A DNA stretch of 36,795 nt, from assembly GCA_944364445.1 (NCBI GenBank), contig CALVWC010000008.1, forward strand, positions 1-36,795, written 5' to 3'. The notes beneath the pieces were generated by a model that had not been told where the DNA came from, did no database searches, and saw nothing but the letters and a program-made list of their open reading frames with translations. This document shows, in pieces, positions 10,539 to 21,800 of the stretch. The translations under genes and the position numbers were made by a program. Within the stretch, counting starts at the first letter, position 1. Each line of letters opens with the position of its first letter. This stretch comes from an uncultured Clostridia bacterium (GTDB lineage: Bacteria > Bacillota > Clostridia > Christensenellales > UBA1242).

Positions 10539-11345
10539 TTATAAAATTCCCTCTATGAGTTTACCATAGTAAGAACTGCTCTCGCCTTTTTCTAAGATAT
10601 CTTTTACATAACCTTGAAGTTGAGTGCTGTATCGATACGACATAATTTGATTATAGTGATTAGTTAAATAACTGTTTGCCATTGTGAAAGCAGTGCTAAC
10701 ACTGGTTGTGCTTCCCTGCCAATTTTCGTTCGCTTCGTTAAGATAGAAATTGATTGTGGAAAGAATTAAAGCAGAAAAATCGTTGCTGGCAACTTTTGAA
10801 TCCACACTTGAAACAAAAATTGGTTGAAGCGCAGAAAATGCCAAGTTGTTATAGTTAAGAAAATCTTTCACCATAGATTCAACATCATCCCAAGTGCGTG
10901 CCTGCCAATAGTCACTTCCAGCAACCAATTCGCTGTTAGCGTCAAGATAGGAAACAATTTCGCTTGCCTTGCTGTTTGCAGAATTTAGGTTGTCAATCGC
11001 CTGATTTCTGTTTTTTGCATAAACATCATTATAACTTGAAAAGAGGATTTGTTTATTGTAAAATTCGCCAATAATAATATAGGTTTCATAAAGTTTTTGT
11101 GCATTTAAAATTTCGTTTTCATCACTTGTTGTAAGAGAGGCTTGACTTAACATCACATCAAAATATTCGTCAATTTTAAGATATGTGTCGCCGTCATCTT
11201 TCAAATAGCCTGTTTGCACATTCGTTTTAACTGCATTTGATAAATCTTCCGTGTCACGCTCGCTGAAAAGATTGATAAACACAATAGTTAAAACCACTGC
11301 AACAATAAGAAAAATTATTGTTATAATTATCCACTTTTTTTTCAC
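10539..11345 (-). CDS. membrane-anchored extracytoplasmic protein of unknown function
   Basis: 268 residues: a short basic N-terminus, one long hydrophobic helix (about residues 5-27, IIITIIFLIVAVVLTIVFIN), then a polar helical domain expected outside the cell. There is no cysteine lipobox, so the helix probably stays as an anchor. The start codon is GTG, overlapping the dnaB stop as GTGA, with a very strong SD (GGAGGTGA) inside the end of dnaB; this is classic translational coupling. The family was not recognised. With the next gene it forms an extracytoplasmic pair between dnaB and gltX. Confidence 0.82.
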   Translation of the reverse strand: MKKKWIIITIIFLIVAVVLTIVFINLFSERDTEDLSNAVKTNVQTGYLKDDGDTYLKIDEYFDVMLSQASLTTSDENEILNAQKLYETYIIIGEFYNKQILFSSYNDVYAKNRNQAIDNLNSANSKASEIVSYLDANSELVAGSDYWQARTWDDVESMVKDFLNYNNLAFSALQPIFVSSVDSKVASNDFSALILSTINFYLNEANENWQGSTTSVSTAFTMANSYLTNHYNQIMSYRYSTQLQGYVKDILEKGESSSYYGKLIEGIL

Positions 11346-12697
11346 TCTTCACCTCCGCTTCGTTTTGGAATACTTGTGTAGGTTGTAAATTCTTTTATCC
11401 ATTTAAGTTTAATTTCCCCAGTGCGTCCGCTTCTGTGCTTGGAAACAAGAAGATAAACTGTTCCTGGATCGTCCTTACTAATCACATCGTTATACATTTC
11501 TGGATTATACAAAAACATAACAATGTCGGCATCCTGCTCAATTGAACCAGAATCACGAAGGTCAGACATAATTGGTTTGTGGTCGCCTTGCCTTTGGTCT
11601 GGCAGACGCGAAAGTTGAGAAAGCAAAAGAATTGGCACTTTAAGTTCTTTGGCGGTTGTCTTTAAAATTCTTGTCATCTTTGTCACTTCTTGAGTGATGT
11701 TTTCCACACTTTTTCCGCCCATCGACATAAGTTGAAGATAATCGATGACAATAAGGTCCAACCCCTCTTTCACCTTAAGTTTTCGGCACTTCGACAAGAT
11801 ATCAAGCGGTGTCACCTGAGTGGAATCACTTAAATAAACCGAACTTTGAGCCAACTTTTTCTCTGCCGTCCAAATCCTCTTCCACTCTTCTTGATCCATG
11901 GAGCCATTCAAGATGTGAGAGGCATCCACACGCGCAAGCGACGCAAGCGCCCTTTGCATAAGTTCTTCTCTGCTCATTTCAAGGGCAAAGATTGCCACTT
12001 TCTTATTTTCTTCCACTGCTGCGTGCAAAGCAATGTTCATGGCAAAGGAGGTTTTTCCCACGCCCGGACGCGCCGCAAGCACCACAAGTGTGCCTTTTTG
12101 AAGTCCATTTGTAAGTTCGTCAAGCTCCTCAAAGCCAGTGGGAACACCTCTGAGTTTTCCATGATTTTCAGCAATTTCGCTTATCTCTTTTAAAACATTT
12201 GTCAAAACTCCGCCGGGTTTTCCAATAATCTCAAGGTCAGAGGAGTTTTTGGTTTGCGCCATGTCAAATATGATTTTTTCGGCTTTTTGCATAGCCTCTT
12301 CTTCATCGTTCAAATTGAAAGCGTTTTCAATGATGTTTTGCCCGCCTTTAATTAAACTTCGGCGCAAAGAGTTGGAGTAAACAATGTCGTAATAATGTTT
12401 ATAGTTGGCAGCGGATGGAACGACATTTGTCAAAAAGGTTATGTAGTCAATTCCGCCCACTTTTTCAAGTTCCTTCTCCACTTCAAGTTCACTTGTCAAT
12501 GTGACGAAATCGACAGGGATATTCTTTGCAAAGATGTTTTGCATAGCCTTAAAAATTTTACGATGTGCTTCGGAATAAAAATCGTCGGCATCCAAAGTGG
12601 TTAAAAGGTCCACTTGTGCATCTTGGTCAATGAGAACACAACCAAGCACTGCCTGTTCCGACTCTAAATTGTTAGGTAAAACTTTATACTCAGCCAT
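11342..12697 (-). CDS. dnaB: replicative DNA helicase DnaB
   Basis: Hexameric helicase that unwinds DNA at the replication fork and recruits primase. The 451-residue length is normal. The N-terminal domain begins PNNLESEQAVLGCVL. The RecA-like domain has Walker A ARPGVGKTS (about 207-217), Walker B LIVIDYLQLM, the LSQLSR segment, RDSGSIEQDAD and the C-terminal arginine-finger region KHRSGRTG. No intein is present. ATG 12697 has AAGGAGAA overlapping the stop of the upstream small gene. In many Firmicutes dnaB follows rplI; here it sits between a small membrane protein and two surface proteins, which is unusual. Confidence 0.97.
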   Translation of the reverse strand: MAEYKVLPNNLESEQAVLGCVLIDQDAQVDLLTTLDADDFYSEAHRKIFKAMQNIFAKNIPVDFVTLTSELEVEKELEKVGGIDYITFLTNVVPSAANYKHYYDIVYSNSLRRSLIKGGQNIIENAFNLNDEEEAMQKAEKIIFDMAQTKNSSDLEIIGKPGGVLTNVLKEISEIAENHGKLRGVPTGFEELDELTNGLQKGTLVVLAARPGVGKTSFAMNIALHAAVEENKKVAIFALEMSREELMQRALASLARVDASHILNGSMDQEEWKRIWTAEKKLAQSSVYLSDSTQVTPLDILSKCRKLKVKEGLDLIVIDYLQLMSMGGKSVENITQEVTKMTRILKTTAKELKVPILLLSQLSRLPDQRQGDHKPIMSDLRDSGSIEQDADIVMFLYNPEMYNDVISKDDPGTVYLLVSKHRSGRTGEIKLKWIKEFTTYTSIPKRSGGEE

Positions 12698-12706
12698 AAA
12701 TTCTCC

Positions 12707-12967
12707 TTACTGCTCTGAAAATGGGTCTTTCTTACCACTTTCTTTCAGCCTTTTTTCCTTTCGCTTTTCAAGAACGGAACAAACATACATAAACACGCAA
12801 AAAAGCGCCAAAAGCATGACCACAAGCACCAACATATTCGCCCATTCAGGCACGCCAACGCTATATAAAACCACCGCAACAACAAGCACAGGAATAAACA
12901 CAATCAAGCAAAACAAGCCCAATTTTTTCAATCTATCTTTAAGTATCATGCGGTCGGACATTTTCAT
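12707..12967 (-). CDS. small two-helix membrane protein, first gene of the dnaB operon
   Basis: 86 residues with two hydrophobic segments (about 16-37 and 43-66) followed by a basic, polar tail; no family recognised. The first in-frame ATG (12967) and a second at 12961 are both possible. The predicted transcription start is near 12971, leaving 4 or 10 bases of leader and no room for a full SD, although AAAGAG lies just upstream in the DNA. The second ATG would give 84 residues. The stop overlaps the dnaB SD, so the gene is coupled to dnaB. Confidence 0.7.
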   Translation of the reverse strand: MKMSDRMILKDRLKKLGLFCLIVFIPVLVVAVVLYSVGVPEWANMLVLVVMLLALFCVFMYVCSVLEKRKEKRLKESGKKDPFSEQ

Positions 12968-12977
12968 ATTCTCTTTT

Positions 12978-13006
12978 AGTATATCAATTTATTTATTATT
13001 TGTCAA
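12978..13006 (-). promoter_or_regulatory. consensus sigma-A promoter of the dnaB-gltX operon
   Basis: TTGACA (13001-13006), a 17-base spacer, and TATACT (12978-12983). This is the best match to consensus in the window. The predicted start (about 12971) is only 4 bases from the first ATG. Confidence 0.8.
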
Positions 13007-13045
13007 ATTTTCTTTGAAAATATGTTTGAAGAAAGGAAAAAGAAA

Positions 13046-13063
13046 AATCTGCCAAAGCAGATT
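13046..13063 (-). terminator. typA terminator
   Basis: On the minus strand AATCTGC, loop TTTG, GCAGATT, then a T-rich tail. The hairpin begins within the typA stop codon and lies between typA and the dnaB operon promoter. Confidence 0.75.
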
Positions 13064-14894
13064 AAATCTCTCCGCGGAGCATTTTTCCGCGTTCTCTTAA
13101 ACGCATATTGTGGTCCAAGATTATCTTTCTTATTCTAATTGATTTTGGCGTCACTTCCATATACTCATCATCACCCAAAAATTCGATGCAGTCCTCCAAA
13201 CTCATAATTCTTGGCGGAGTTAAACGAAGCGCCTCATCACTTCCAGACGCACGCATATTGGAAAGATGCTTACGTTTGCAAACATTGACAACTATGTCGT
13301 CGCCCTTAGGATTTATCCCCACAACCATGCCAGCATAAACGGGAGTGCCAGGACCTATGAAAAGTTCTCCGCGTTCTTGTGCGTTATATAACCCATAAAC
13401 AATCGCCTCGCCTTCCTCGTGAGCAATCAGTGCGCCAAAATCACGGCGGTTGATTTCCCCCTTATATGGTTCATAGTCATGGAAAATTGAATTGATGATT
13501 CCTTCGCCACGCGTGTCTGTTAAAAACTCGCTTTTAAAACCAAAAAGTCCGCGAGATGGAATTAAAAATTCCATTTTCATTCTGCTTCCGTGTGGCGTCA
13601 TGCCTTGAAGTTCACCTTTTCTGACACCCATTTTGTTCATAACTGTTCCAACTGAGTCCTCAGGAACATCAAGATAAAGCCTGTCGATAGGTTCGCACTT
13701 TACGCCGTCTATTGTTTTAAACAAAACTTTTGGTTGAGAAACTTGAAATTCATAGCCGTCACGACGCATATTTTCAATTAAAATGGAAAGGTGCATTTCT
13801 CCTCGACCGCTCACCTTGAATTTGTCGGCTGTGTCGCCGTCCTCCACACGAAGAGAAAGGTCTTTGACTGCTTCCTTATAAAGCCTGTCGCGTAAGTGCC
13901 TTGATGTCACAAACTTGCCTTCGCGTCCTGCAAAAGGGCTGTCGTTTACCATGAAAGTCATTTCCACTGACGGCTCGGCTATCTTGACAAATTCCACTGG
14001 CTCAACATCAAATTCGTCGCAAATTGTGTCGCCAATCGTCACATTGTCAAGCCCTGCCACGCAAACGATTTCGCCAACAGTTGCCTTTTCCACATTAACA
14101 CGCTTTAAGCCCTCGTAAACAAAGAGGGAAACAATTTTCGATTTAACCTTTTTTGTTTCATCATGATAGTTGCAAACCACCACGTTTTGACCAACTCGGA
14201 TTTCCCCTCTTTCCACTTTTCCAACTGCAAGTTTACCAACATAGTCGTTGTGTTCAGCAGAAGAAACAAGCATTTTAAGACCTGCTTTTTCGTCGCCCTC
14301 TGGTGCTGGAATGTGATTTATTATTGTTTCAAAAAGCGGTTTTAAATCTTCGCCCATTTTGTTCATATCTGTGGATGCAACACCCATTCTTGCTGAAGCA
14401 AAAACAAAAGGAGAATTGAGTTGTTCTTCGTCTGCATCAAGTTCCAAAAATAGTTCCAAAACCTCGTCCACAACTTCTTTAATTCTTGCGTCAGGTCTGT
14501 CAATCTTGTTCACCACAACAACAACTTTAAGTTTAAGAGCAAGCGCTTTTTCCAAAACGAAACGAGTTTGAGGCATTGGACCTTCAAAAGCATCCACAAC
14601 CAACAGAACGCCGTCCACCATTTTAAGCACACGCTCCACTTCACCACCGAAGTCAGCGTGCCCCGGGGTGTCGACAACATTGATTTTCACGCCGTCATAA
14701 AAGCATGAGGTATTCTTGGAAAGGATTGTGATACCTCTTTCTCTTTCAAGCGCATTGGAATCCATAACTCTGTCTTCCACCACTTGATTATCTCTGAAAA
14801 CACCACCTTGTTTAAGCATGACATTCACAAGCGAAGTTTTGCCATGGTCAACATGGGCGATGATTGCAACATTTCTAATTCCTGTGTTCTTCAT
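13062..14894 (-). CDS. typA: ribosome-associated GTPase TypA/BipA
   Basis: Translational GTPase of the EF-G superfamily that binds the ribosome and supports ribosome assembly and stress adaptation. G1 is AHVDHGKTS (13-21), G2 lies in RERGITI, G3 is DTPGH (75-79), and G4 is NKID (129-132). The C-terminal half contains the TypA-type [12 protein letters not shown] segment and the typical C-terminal domain ([17 protein letters not shown]). At 610 residues it is full length. ATG 14894 is preceded by GAGAGGG. The gene has its own promoter and terminator and appears monocistronic. Confidence 0.97.
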   Translation of the reverse strand: MKNTGIRNVAIIAHVDHGKTSLVNVMLKQGGVFRDNQVVEDRVMDSNALERERGITILSKNTSCFYDGVKINVVDTPGHADFGGEVERVLKMVDGVLLVVDAFEGPMPQTRFVLEKALALKLKVVVVVNKIDRPDARIKEVVDEVLELFLELDADEEQLNSPFVFASARMGVASTDMNKMGEDLKPLFETIINHIPAPEGDEKAGLKMLVSSAEHNDYVGKLAVGKVERGEIRVGQNVVVCNYHDETKKVKSKIVSLFVYEGLKRVNVEKATVGEIVCVAGLDNVTIGDTICDEFDVEPVEFVKIAEPSVEMTFMVNDSPFAGREGKFVTSRHLRDRLYKEAVKDLSLRVEDGDTADKFKVSGRGEMHLSILIENMRRDGYEFQVSQPKVLFKTIDGVKCEPIDRLYLDVPEDSVGTVMNKMGVRKGELQGMTPHGSRMKMEFLIPSRGLFGFKSEFLTDTRGEGIINSIFHDYEPYKGEINRRDFGALIAHEEGEAIVYGLYNAQERGELFIGPGTPVYAGMVVGINPKGDDIVVNVCKRKHLSNMRASGSDEALRLTPPRIMSLEDCIEFLGDDEYMEVTPKSIRIRKIILDHNMRLRERGKMLRGEI

Positions 14895-14928
14895 ATTTTC
14901 CCTCTCGTAAAAAGATTTCCGATTACTT

Positions 14929-14957
14929 ATTATAGCACTAAAACCTAAAATTTACAA
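14929..14957 (-). promoter_or_regulatory. typA promoter with extended -10
   Basis: TTGTAA (14952-14957), a 17-base spacer ending TGC, and TATAAT (14929-14934). The predicted start near 14922 leaves a leader of about 28 bases. Confidence 0.75.
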
Positions 14958-15025
14958 GATATATTTTAATTTTTTTAATAATTAATGGAAAATATTAAGA
15001 AATCTCGCAGAAAAATAAACGAAAA

Positions 15026-15853
15026 TTATATTTTTCCTCTATTTTTTTCTCTTTTTTTCATAGCAATTAAAAGCACTGCCACCACGCCGATTGTGACACA
15101 AAGTGCCGTCAAATACCACCAGCCACGATTGACTGTTTGAAGAAAATATTCAATTTTTTCGCCATTTAAAATTTGGTCATAGGTCTTTTCAAAGATGTTG
15201 AAATATAAACCATCATCTTCAAAGAAATTTTCACTGCGCAAGGTCTTTGAGTTGGAAATGATTGCATATGTGAAAGTGGAATTATCAAAGGTTTGCGACA
15301 GGTAATCTTGCTTTTGAACATCGATGTTGAATGTTTCATAAAAAAGGTTTAAAGCGTTTGTGGAAATGGCACGAAAGGCATCGGCAGAAGTTTTTGAAAA
15401 TGGAAAAGAGGTTTGATAATACGCTTTTGAAAGGAATAATCCACTTGTTTTGTATGGCTCTAAGGAAGCACCATTTCCAAAAAATTCATGAAAAGCGTCC
15501 AAAGTGGTGAACTTAAGTTCGAACCCAACGGCATCATGGTTGGAATAATATTGCACCTCGGAAACTGTGGCGTTTTCAATGTTTTCAACCTCTAATGAAT
15601 AGGCATCTCTTAAAACTCCCACGTTTCCCTTAAGAAAAAATCTGTAAGCAACAAGCAAAGTGCTGTCGATTTGAACATCGCTAAAAGCAGAAGAATTCAC
15701 TGGAAAAAGATAGTAAAAGGAGTTATTCTGCCCATAAGAAAGCCTTAAAAGTTGATAGGAATTGGAATTTATTTCCACCTCTTTTTCTTTCACGCACCCA
15801 AAAAGGAAAAATGGACAAAGACAAATTAAAAATAAAAGAAAGGCTTTTTTCAT
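15026..15853 (-). CDS. lipoprotein with an additional C-terminal membrane helix, unknown function
   Basis: 275 residues. The N-terminus has a hydrophobic signal with lipobox LFGC (Cys at about residue 20). The C-terminus has one transmembrane helix (about 245-265, beginning WWYLTALCV) followed by a basic stop-transfer tail (KKREKNRGKI). The protein should therefore be tied to the outer face of the membrane at both ends with a domain of about 220 residues between. No known domain was recognised. It lies 37 bases after the stop of the 3556-residue lipoprotein and is probably in the same transcript; no convincing SD precedes ATG 15853. Being next to the giant suggests a shared job, but that is inference. 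Confidence 0.8.
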   Translation of the reverse strand: MKKAFLLFLICLCPFFLFGCVKEKEVEINSNSYQLLRLSYGQNNSFYYLFPVNSSAFSDVQIDSTLLVAYRFFLKGNVGVLRDAYSLEVENIENATVSEVQYYSNHDAVGFELKFTTLDAFHEFFGNGASLEPYKTSGLFLSKAYYQTSFPFSKTSADAFRAISTNALNLFYETFNIDVQKQDYLSQTFDNSTFTYAIISNSKTLRSENFFEDDGLYFNIFEKTYDQILNGEKIEYFLQTVNRGWWYLTALCVTIGVVAVLLIAMKKREKNRGKI

Positions 15854-15890
15854 AGTGTATTTCTATTCAAAAACCTTTCTATTTATTACT

Positions 15891-18800
15891 TTAAACTGGA
15901 ATAAATGTGTCTTGTGTGGTCAAGTTTCCCTCTTGGAAATTCACGCCTTGCACACATGATGTGGCTGTGTTTCCATTCGTCGTTCCACGAGCATAACAGG
16001 AAATTCCTGCGATATAACCAATATGACCATTCATTTCAGGGCAATTTATGGTGAGTATGTATCCCTCTGCCACAGAATTGCCAGTCACAGAACCACTTGT
16101 TGTTGAACCCACAGTGATACCCGCAAGTTGATGAGTCGCCTGACTTGTGGAAGAAAGGTTTAAAGTTATGTTGGCATTTATGCGCGAATTGGAAATTGTG
16201 GCGTAATTTGTGAACACAAGCCCTCCAATGAAGAAGTTTTGCATGTAAGTTGTTCCGCTTGAAGAATCGGAAAGGGTGATGTCGGAAACCACTGCACAAC
16301 TTGCCACTGTTCCTCTGTTCATAGCGGTTATTCCTGCATAAGCACCAATTAATCGTGAATTTGCTTCATAAACAACAAGCGTGGAAGTGAAGCCTGAAAT
16401 GTTTACATTGGAAATTGAACCATAATTATCTATGGCAATTCCGCCCACTAACAAGTTTTCCTCCACAACCTCCACTCCAACAAAGTTTGCCTCCACCGTT
16501 AAGTTGGAAATTGATGCGGTGCTTGTTAAAATTTCGAATATTCCTGTTCCATATCTAAAGATTGTTTCGCCTGTTCCGCTTGTTAAACTTGGAATTCTGT
16601 TATCGCCATCTCCTATGGAAAGAGTGGGAGTTAATGCCTCCACACCAGTTGCGGTGTAGGAAATTGTGTGTTGATTTCCAGCAATCACACCAGTGAAACG
16701 GCCACTAACCAAAAGGCCTTCAAATTCAATGCCAGAAATGTTTTGTTGAATGGAGAAGTGATAGATGTTTTCTTCTGTTTCATAAGCGCCACCATTTGTG
16801 TAGTAAGATATGACATCAGCACTTTTAACTGCACGATATTGAATATTTTCAAACTGCTGTGCGGTTTCAATTAGGTATGGATTTTCGCTTGTTCCATCAC
16901 CACTTGCAAAAAGATTGAACTTAACAAAATCTTGCATAGTTTCCTCGTTTGTGTAAGTCAAACTTTCCGATTGCAACCCGCCATTTTCGTTCCTGACCGT
17001 CAAAGTGAGTTTAACATTTGAAATTATGGTTGGAGTAAATTCGTGCGAGGAGGTTTCATAACGCCTTGTGACAGATTCTGCACCCATTGAGTATGTGACA
17101 TCTAAAATGTAAGTAAGCCCTGTTGTGTCGGCGAGATGATTTGACCAAGAGAATGTTTGACTTTCTTCATCCCATTCAATTAAATAGTCGTTTTTAGGGC
17201 GAACTAAGGAAGTTTCATAGACATCGGAACTAACAACATTTGAATAACTTTCCTCGTTGCCATTGTAAGCATAAACTGAAATATCCAAACTATCCTCAAT
17301 TATTATGATACTTGCAAAACCATTAACAATTTCTGCCACTTCACTATAGGACTGCATCAGCGTTCGTAAGGTTTGATATTCTTGCATATTTCTTAAAATG
17401 ATTATCTTCGAGTTATCTCTTGAAAGTTCCACACTGACTTGTTGTGCGGTTTCGCTCTGATATGTTAAACGAAGTCGAACATCAATAGAAGCGTTATTTT
17501 TGTTGTTAAAGTAATTTGCAAAATCCAAGGTCTCAAAATTGAACTCTTGAGTTTCAAAGTTTTCAGTGACAACTTCAAAACTGTCTGGATTAATTGAATA
17601 ATCTTCCGTGGTGATTGGGCTAAGTTTGTATATATCAAGTGTTCTTGCCCTAGACTTAATTAAGTTAGCACCTGACTTTATGGCGTAAACATAAATGGTT
17701 TGTTCGCCGTTAAGTTCGCCGTCATCCTCAGTGAAGATGTAAGTGTTTCCGTCACGATAGATTTCTCCAACAATGGAATTACCCTCTTCATCTTCCACAA
17801 TGAATGTGGCAGTTTCGGTGGAAGTTAAGGAGTAAGTCCAAGTGATTCTTCCGTCAATCACTGAAAGATTTTCCACACTTGGCGAGAATTCAATTCCTAA
17901 AACCGTTCTTCCGTTGGAGCGTAAAATGTGGGAAGTTCTGATTTCTTCGCCCACTTCATAATAGCACTCACAATTTGCGCCATAAGCATATCCGCCTTCC
18001 ACAAGGCTGACAGAATTTCCGCTTGGTAATGTGACGGAAAGGAAAAGACTTAATGCCTGAATGGTTATTTGTGCTTTATAGACCTTGCCCACAACTTCCT
18101 CTGGAAAATATTCTTCAATATCTGAAAAATCAAAGAAGGTGTTTTGTGTGTAGCGGACAATTTCACTTCCAACATTGGAGTTGGCGGTGCCAGTTAAAGT
18201 GTAAGTTTCTTCATAGAATTGAACAGCAACTTTGTATATAACTGTTTGGTCATCAGCCATTAATTCTCCATAAACAGCGTCGCCATTCCAATTCACAATG
18301 CCTTCGCTTATTGCAATATCTCTGACAGACTGAAGCATACGCGCGTCGATTGATTGAACATTAGATTTCAAACTGATGTTTCTTCCAACTGCACCTTGGT
18401 CGCTGACTTGCAAAGTGTAGGTATTTCGATTTGCCACACTTGGATTTAAAACTGCACTAAAGGAAGCAGAACTACCCAAACTTGAGAAGTTGTAAGAGGT
18501 GGCATGTTCTTCCGTCTTTTTATACCCCCACGCAGTGTCAGTGTCAACATATCCGGTTGTTCCAGCTTCATATGTCGAGCGAGTGGAATCAGTTTGGAAA
18601 CGATAGGACAGCGTGTTAGATTGATTATTTGAAACCTCATATTTCATAAAGCCGTCGGCACTGAAAGTCGCACTATAGTTTTGTGAGTTTGCCCAATCAT
18701 TGATAACAAGGTTGTTAAGGTCACTTGTTATGGAAGGATTGGAAAGTTTATAGACATTATTTAAAATATAAACTTCACTATCCACCCTGATTTCATTGCC

Positions 18801-21800
18801 CTCAATTCCACCAAAAACAACAAATTTCAAGTAGTCATATCGTCCTGCACTTAAATTCTCCAAACTGAACATTGCAGTGGATTCGCTGATTGCTGAAACA
18901 TCAACATAGTCTGAATCTATGATTTCGCTGTGTTTGTAAATTACTCGTGTTGGCGTGTTTTGATATGCCGTCCACGATAACACACCATCGGTCACTGCAA
19001 AGTTTTGGCAAGCACTTAAAAAGACAAGGCTGAAATTTGTGGACTTGCTGGAAATGGAGAAATCATTTCCTTGAGCAAAAATTTCAAATCGATAGTCATT
19101 TTTAGGGAAAATTTCGCCATAACGACCCAGCAACGAATTTCCACCATTCATGTTGAGGTAAAGTTTCAAATAATCATATACGCCGTCAGCATCTTCATCC
19201 ACACTTTGAACGCTGAATGATGTTGCTCCGTCATGATTAAGAAGAAGGGCATTCCATGAATTTCCGTCTGTTGTGCTTATCTCCACGCCATACTTTAATC
19301 CCTCATCTCCAGCAGAAACAATCTGCATGAAATAGCGTGTTGCTGGCGTTGTTGTGCCGTCCTCAGTGTAGATATTTGCTCGATTGATAAGAAGATAATA
19401 AGCATTTGTTGCGCCGTCTGGGTCACTTGTGTCGCTCTCTCTGCCTGCTGTCACGGTGACAGATTGATTGACATAGAAATCTTCCACTTCTTCGCCTGAG
19501 TCGTTTTCCTTTGTAAGTTTATACCAGCGTGACGTTAAGGTTGAAGAGCCACCCACAAGGCAATACTCAATTTCATATCGTCCTGCTTGAACAGCCTCAA
19601 ACGCGAAATCGAAAATGTTGATGTAATTTCCAACACCACCAACTTCGCTTTCTAACATATTAAAGAAATCGTCCACAGTTCGGCCGTCCTCTCCGCTTGC
19701 CAAACTTTCTTTTAAAGCATCCCATACAGCGTCAAAATCCACCCCGTCAATTTCCAAGTTTTGAAGAAGATATTTGGCATTCACTTGCACAGTTCGCTGA
19801 AAAGCGATTTCTGTTTTATCGGCATCTCGATAGGAAGTAAACTTCAACTGAACAAAAATTTGATTGTTAACAAGGTCGATGATGTTCATGGTGAAAGGAA
19901 ATTCAAAAGTGTTATGAACAAATTGATTTGCAGTTGTGGCATTGATTGCACCTAAATCGCTAAAAGCACTTAAAAGTTTATAGATGTCATTTGCCTCTGT
20001 GCTTTCCTCGCTGTTGCTGTTCCAGTTAATTGAAAGTTCGCCGTTAGAGTTGAGCGTCAAAAGCGAATTAAATTTGTTTCTCACAACCTCTTGTAATTCT
20101 CCACTTGCCGATTCCACATATTTAGGATTGGAAGCGATTATCCATGGGTCACTGTTAACAAGCACAATGGAAATATAATAAGCGCTGTTGTCACCACCTA
20201 TATATGAAGCGTCAAGCGAGCGAGGACAGTTATCTTCTGTTTGATAGATTTGATAGATGTTGTAAAGGTTTTCGTCATCAACATCTGTGGCGTAAATATA
20301 GAATTTTTCCACCATTTCAGTGTGTTCTTCCGCTTCGTTAACATCCCAAAAGATGTTTCCTCCACTAAGATACAACCTTTCCGCCTCCAAGATTTTGGTA
20401 AATTCAAGTTCGCGGTCGTTAAATGTGGTTATATAGTTGCTGAAATATATATTTTCGCCGTCCGATTTTATCACGGAAATATAAAGTTTATAAACGCCAT
20501 AACTGTGGTCAACGCTTTCGCGTCTTAAAATGTCAGTGAGGTTGAAAGATATTTCATTAGCCTCTTCGTTAATTATGCATTCATATGAATTTAACGCCAC
20601 CTTACTAACATAAGTTTCATCGCCGTTTGAATATTCAATTTTAAGGTTGAAACCAACAATTTGATTTGGAGAAGTTTGGTCAAATACTATATAAGTTTTT
20701 GTTAAGTCAGCATCCTCACCTTCAGTTATTTTTCTGACATCTTTAACAACTGACGAATTATCAATCGTGAATTCAAATTCGTAAGGCTTGCTTATGATGT
20801 AGTTGTGTTCCTCGCTCGTTTGAAGAACATAGAAATATAGAGGTCCAGTTTCTGAGATTTCATAGTTATCAAAAATTGTGGAAGTGTCGACATCAAAAAC
20901 ATAATACGCCCCGTCAACTTGATAATTCGTTTGGTCGATGTTTAAGTTGACAAATTTTCCAAGTGAGAAAGAGTTTTCGGTGTTGACATAGAGTTTTGAA
21001 TTTTCGCTTTCAAGTGAAACTGTGAGTTTGCTGTTATCCTCCACGTTTACGCCCACTGAATGAACAGGTGGAGAAATGCGGAAGGTGCGTTCGCTGGAAA
21101 TATAGGCAGAATCGAGAATGAGTTCAATGCTGTCGTCGTTATAAGCAATTCCGTCTGTGGTGGCGTTGCCAAGCATGATAACTTGCAAGCGGAAAAGCTC
21201 TTGTGTGGTTATCTCGTCCACATTGGATAGTTCCACAACATAATAACTTCCATACCCTTCCACTTCTTGCCAAGCGGTTAGCGCATTGCCAGCAGTTGAG
21301 AGAATTCGATACAAATATCTTTCGCCGATTGTTGTGGCAAAATAAAGTTGACCGTCAGGTGAAACCATGAAATCTTCACCACTTTCTGCTGGGCTTAAGG
21401 TGTTTGCCAAAAATGTTGCCGAAACATAACGAATTGAGGAATTTGTATATATTGGATTATCTGAACAGCTGACAATTTCAAATCGCATATTCGCACCAAG
21501 CGTTATATAAGAGGAAAGAGAAGTATAGTTATCTCCAAAAATTTCATTCATAGAAACATCAGTGTCAAGAACTGTTGCTTCGCCCACAAAAACTTCCTCT
21601 TCGCCAGTGACATATGCTCTTATGCGATAGGAAGAAGCGTTGTTAACAACATCCCAAGAAAGTGTTAAAAGAGAATTATCTAACTCGTCACGGCTTAAAA
21701 CAACATTTTGAACGCGACTAAGTCTATTCATAGAAACTTCAATAACGCTTGGAACAGAAGAGATGTATCCATTTTCCACCGCTGTTATCGTCAGAGTATA

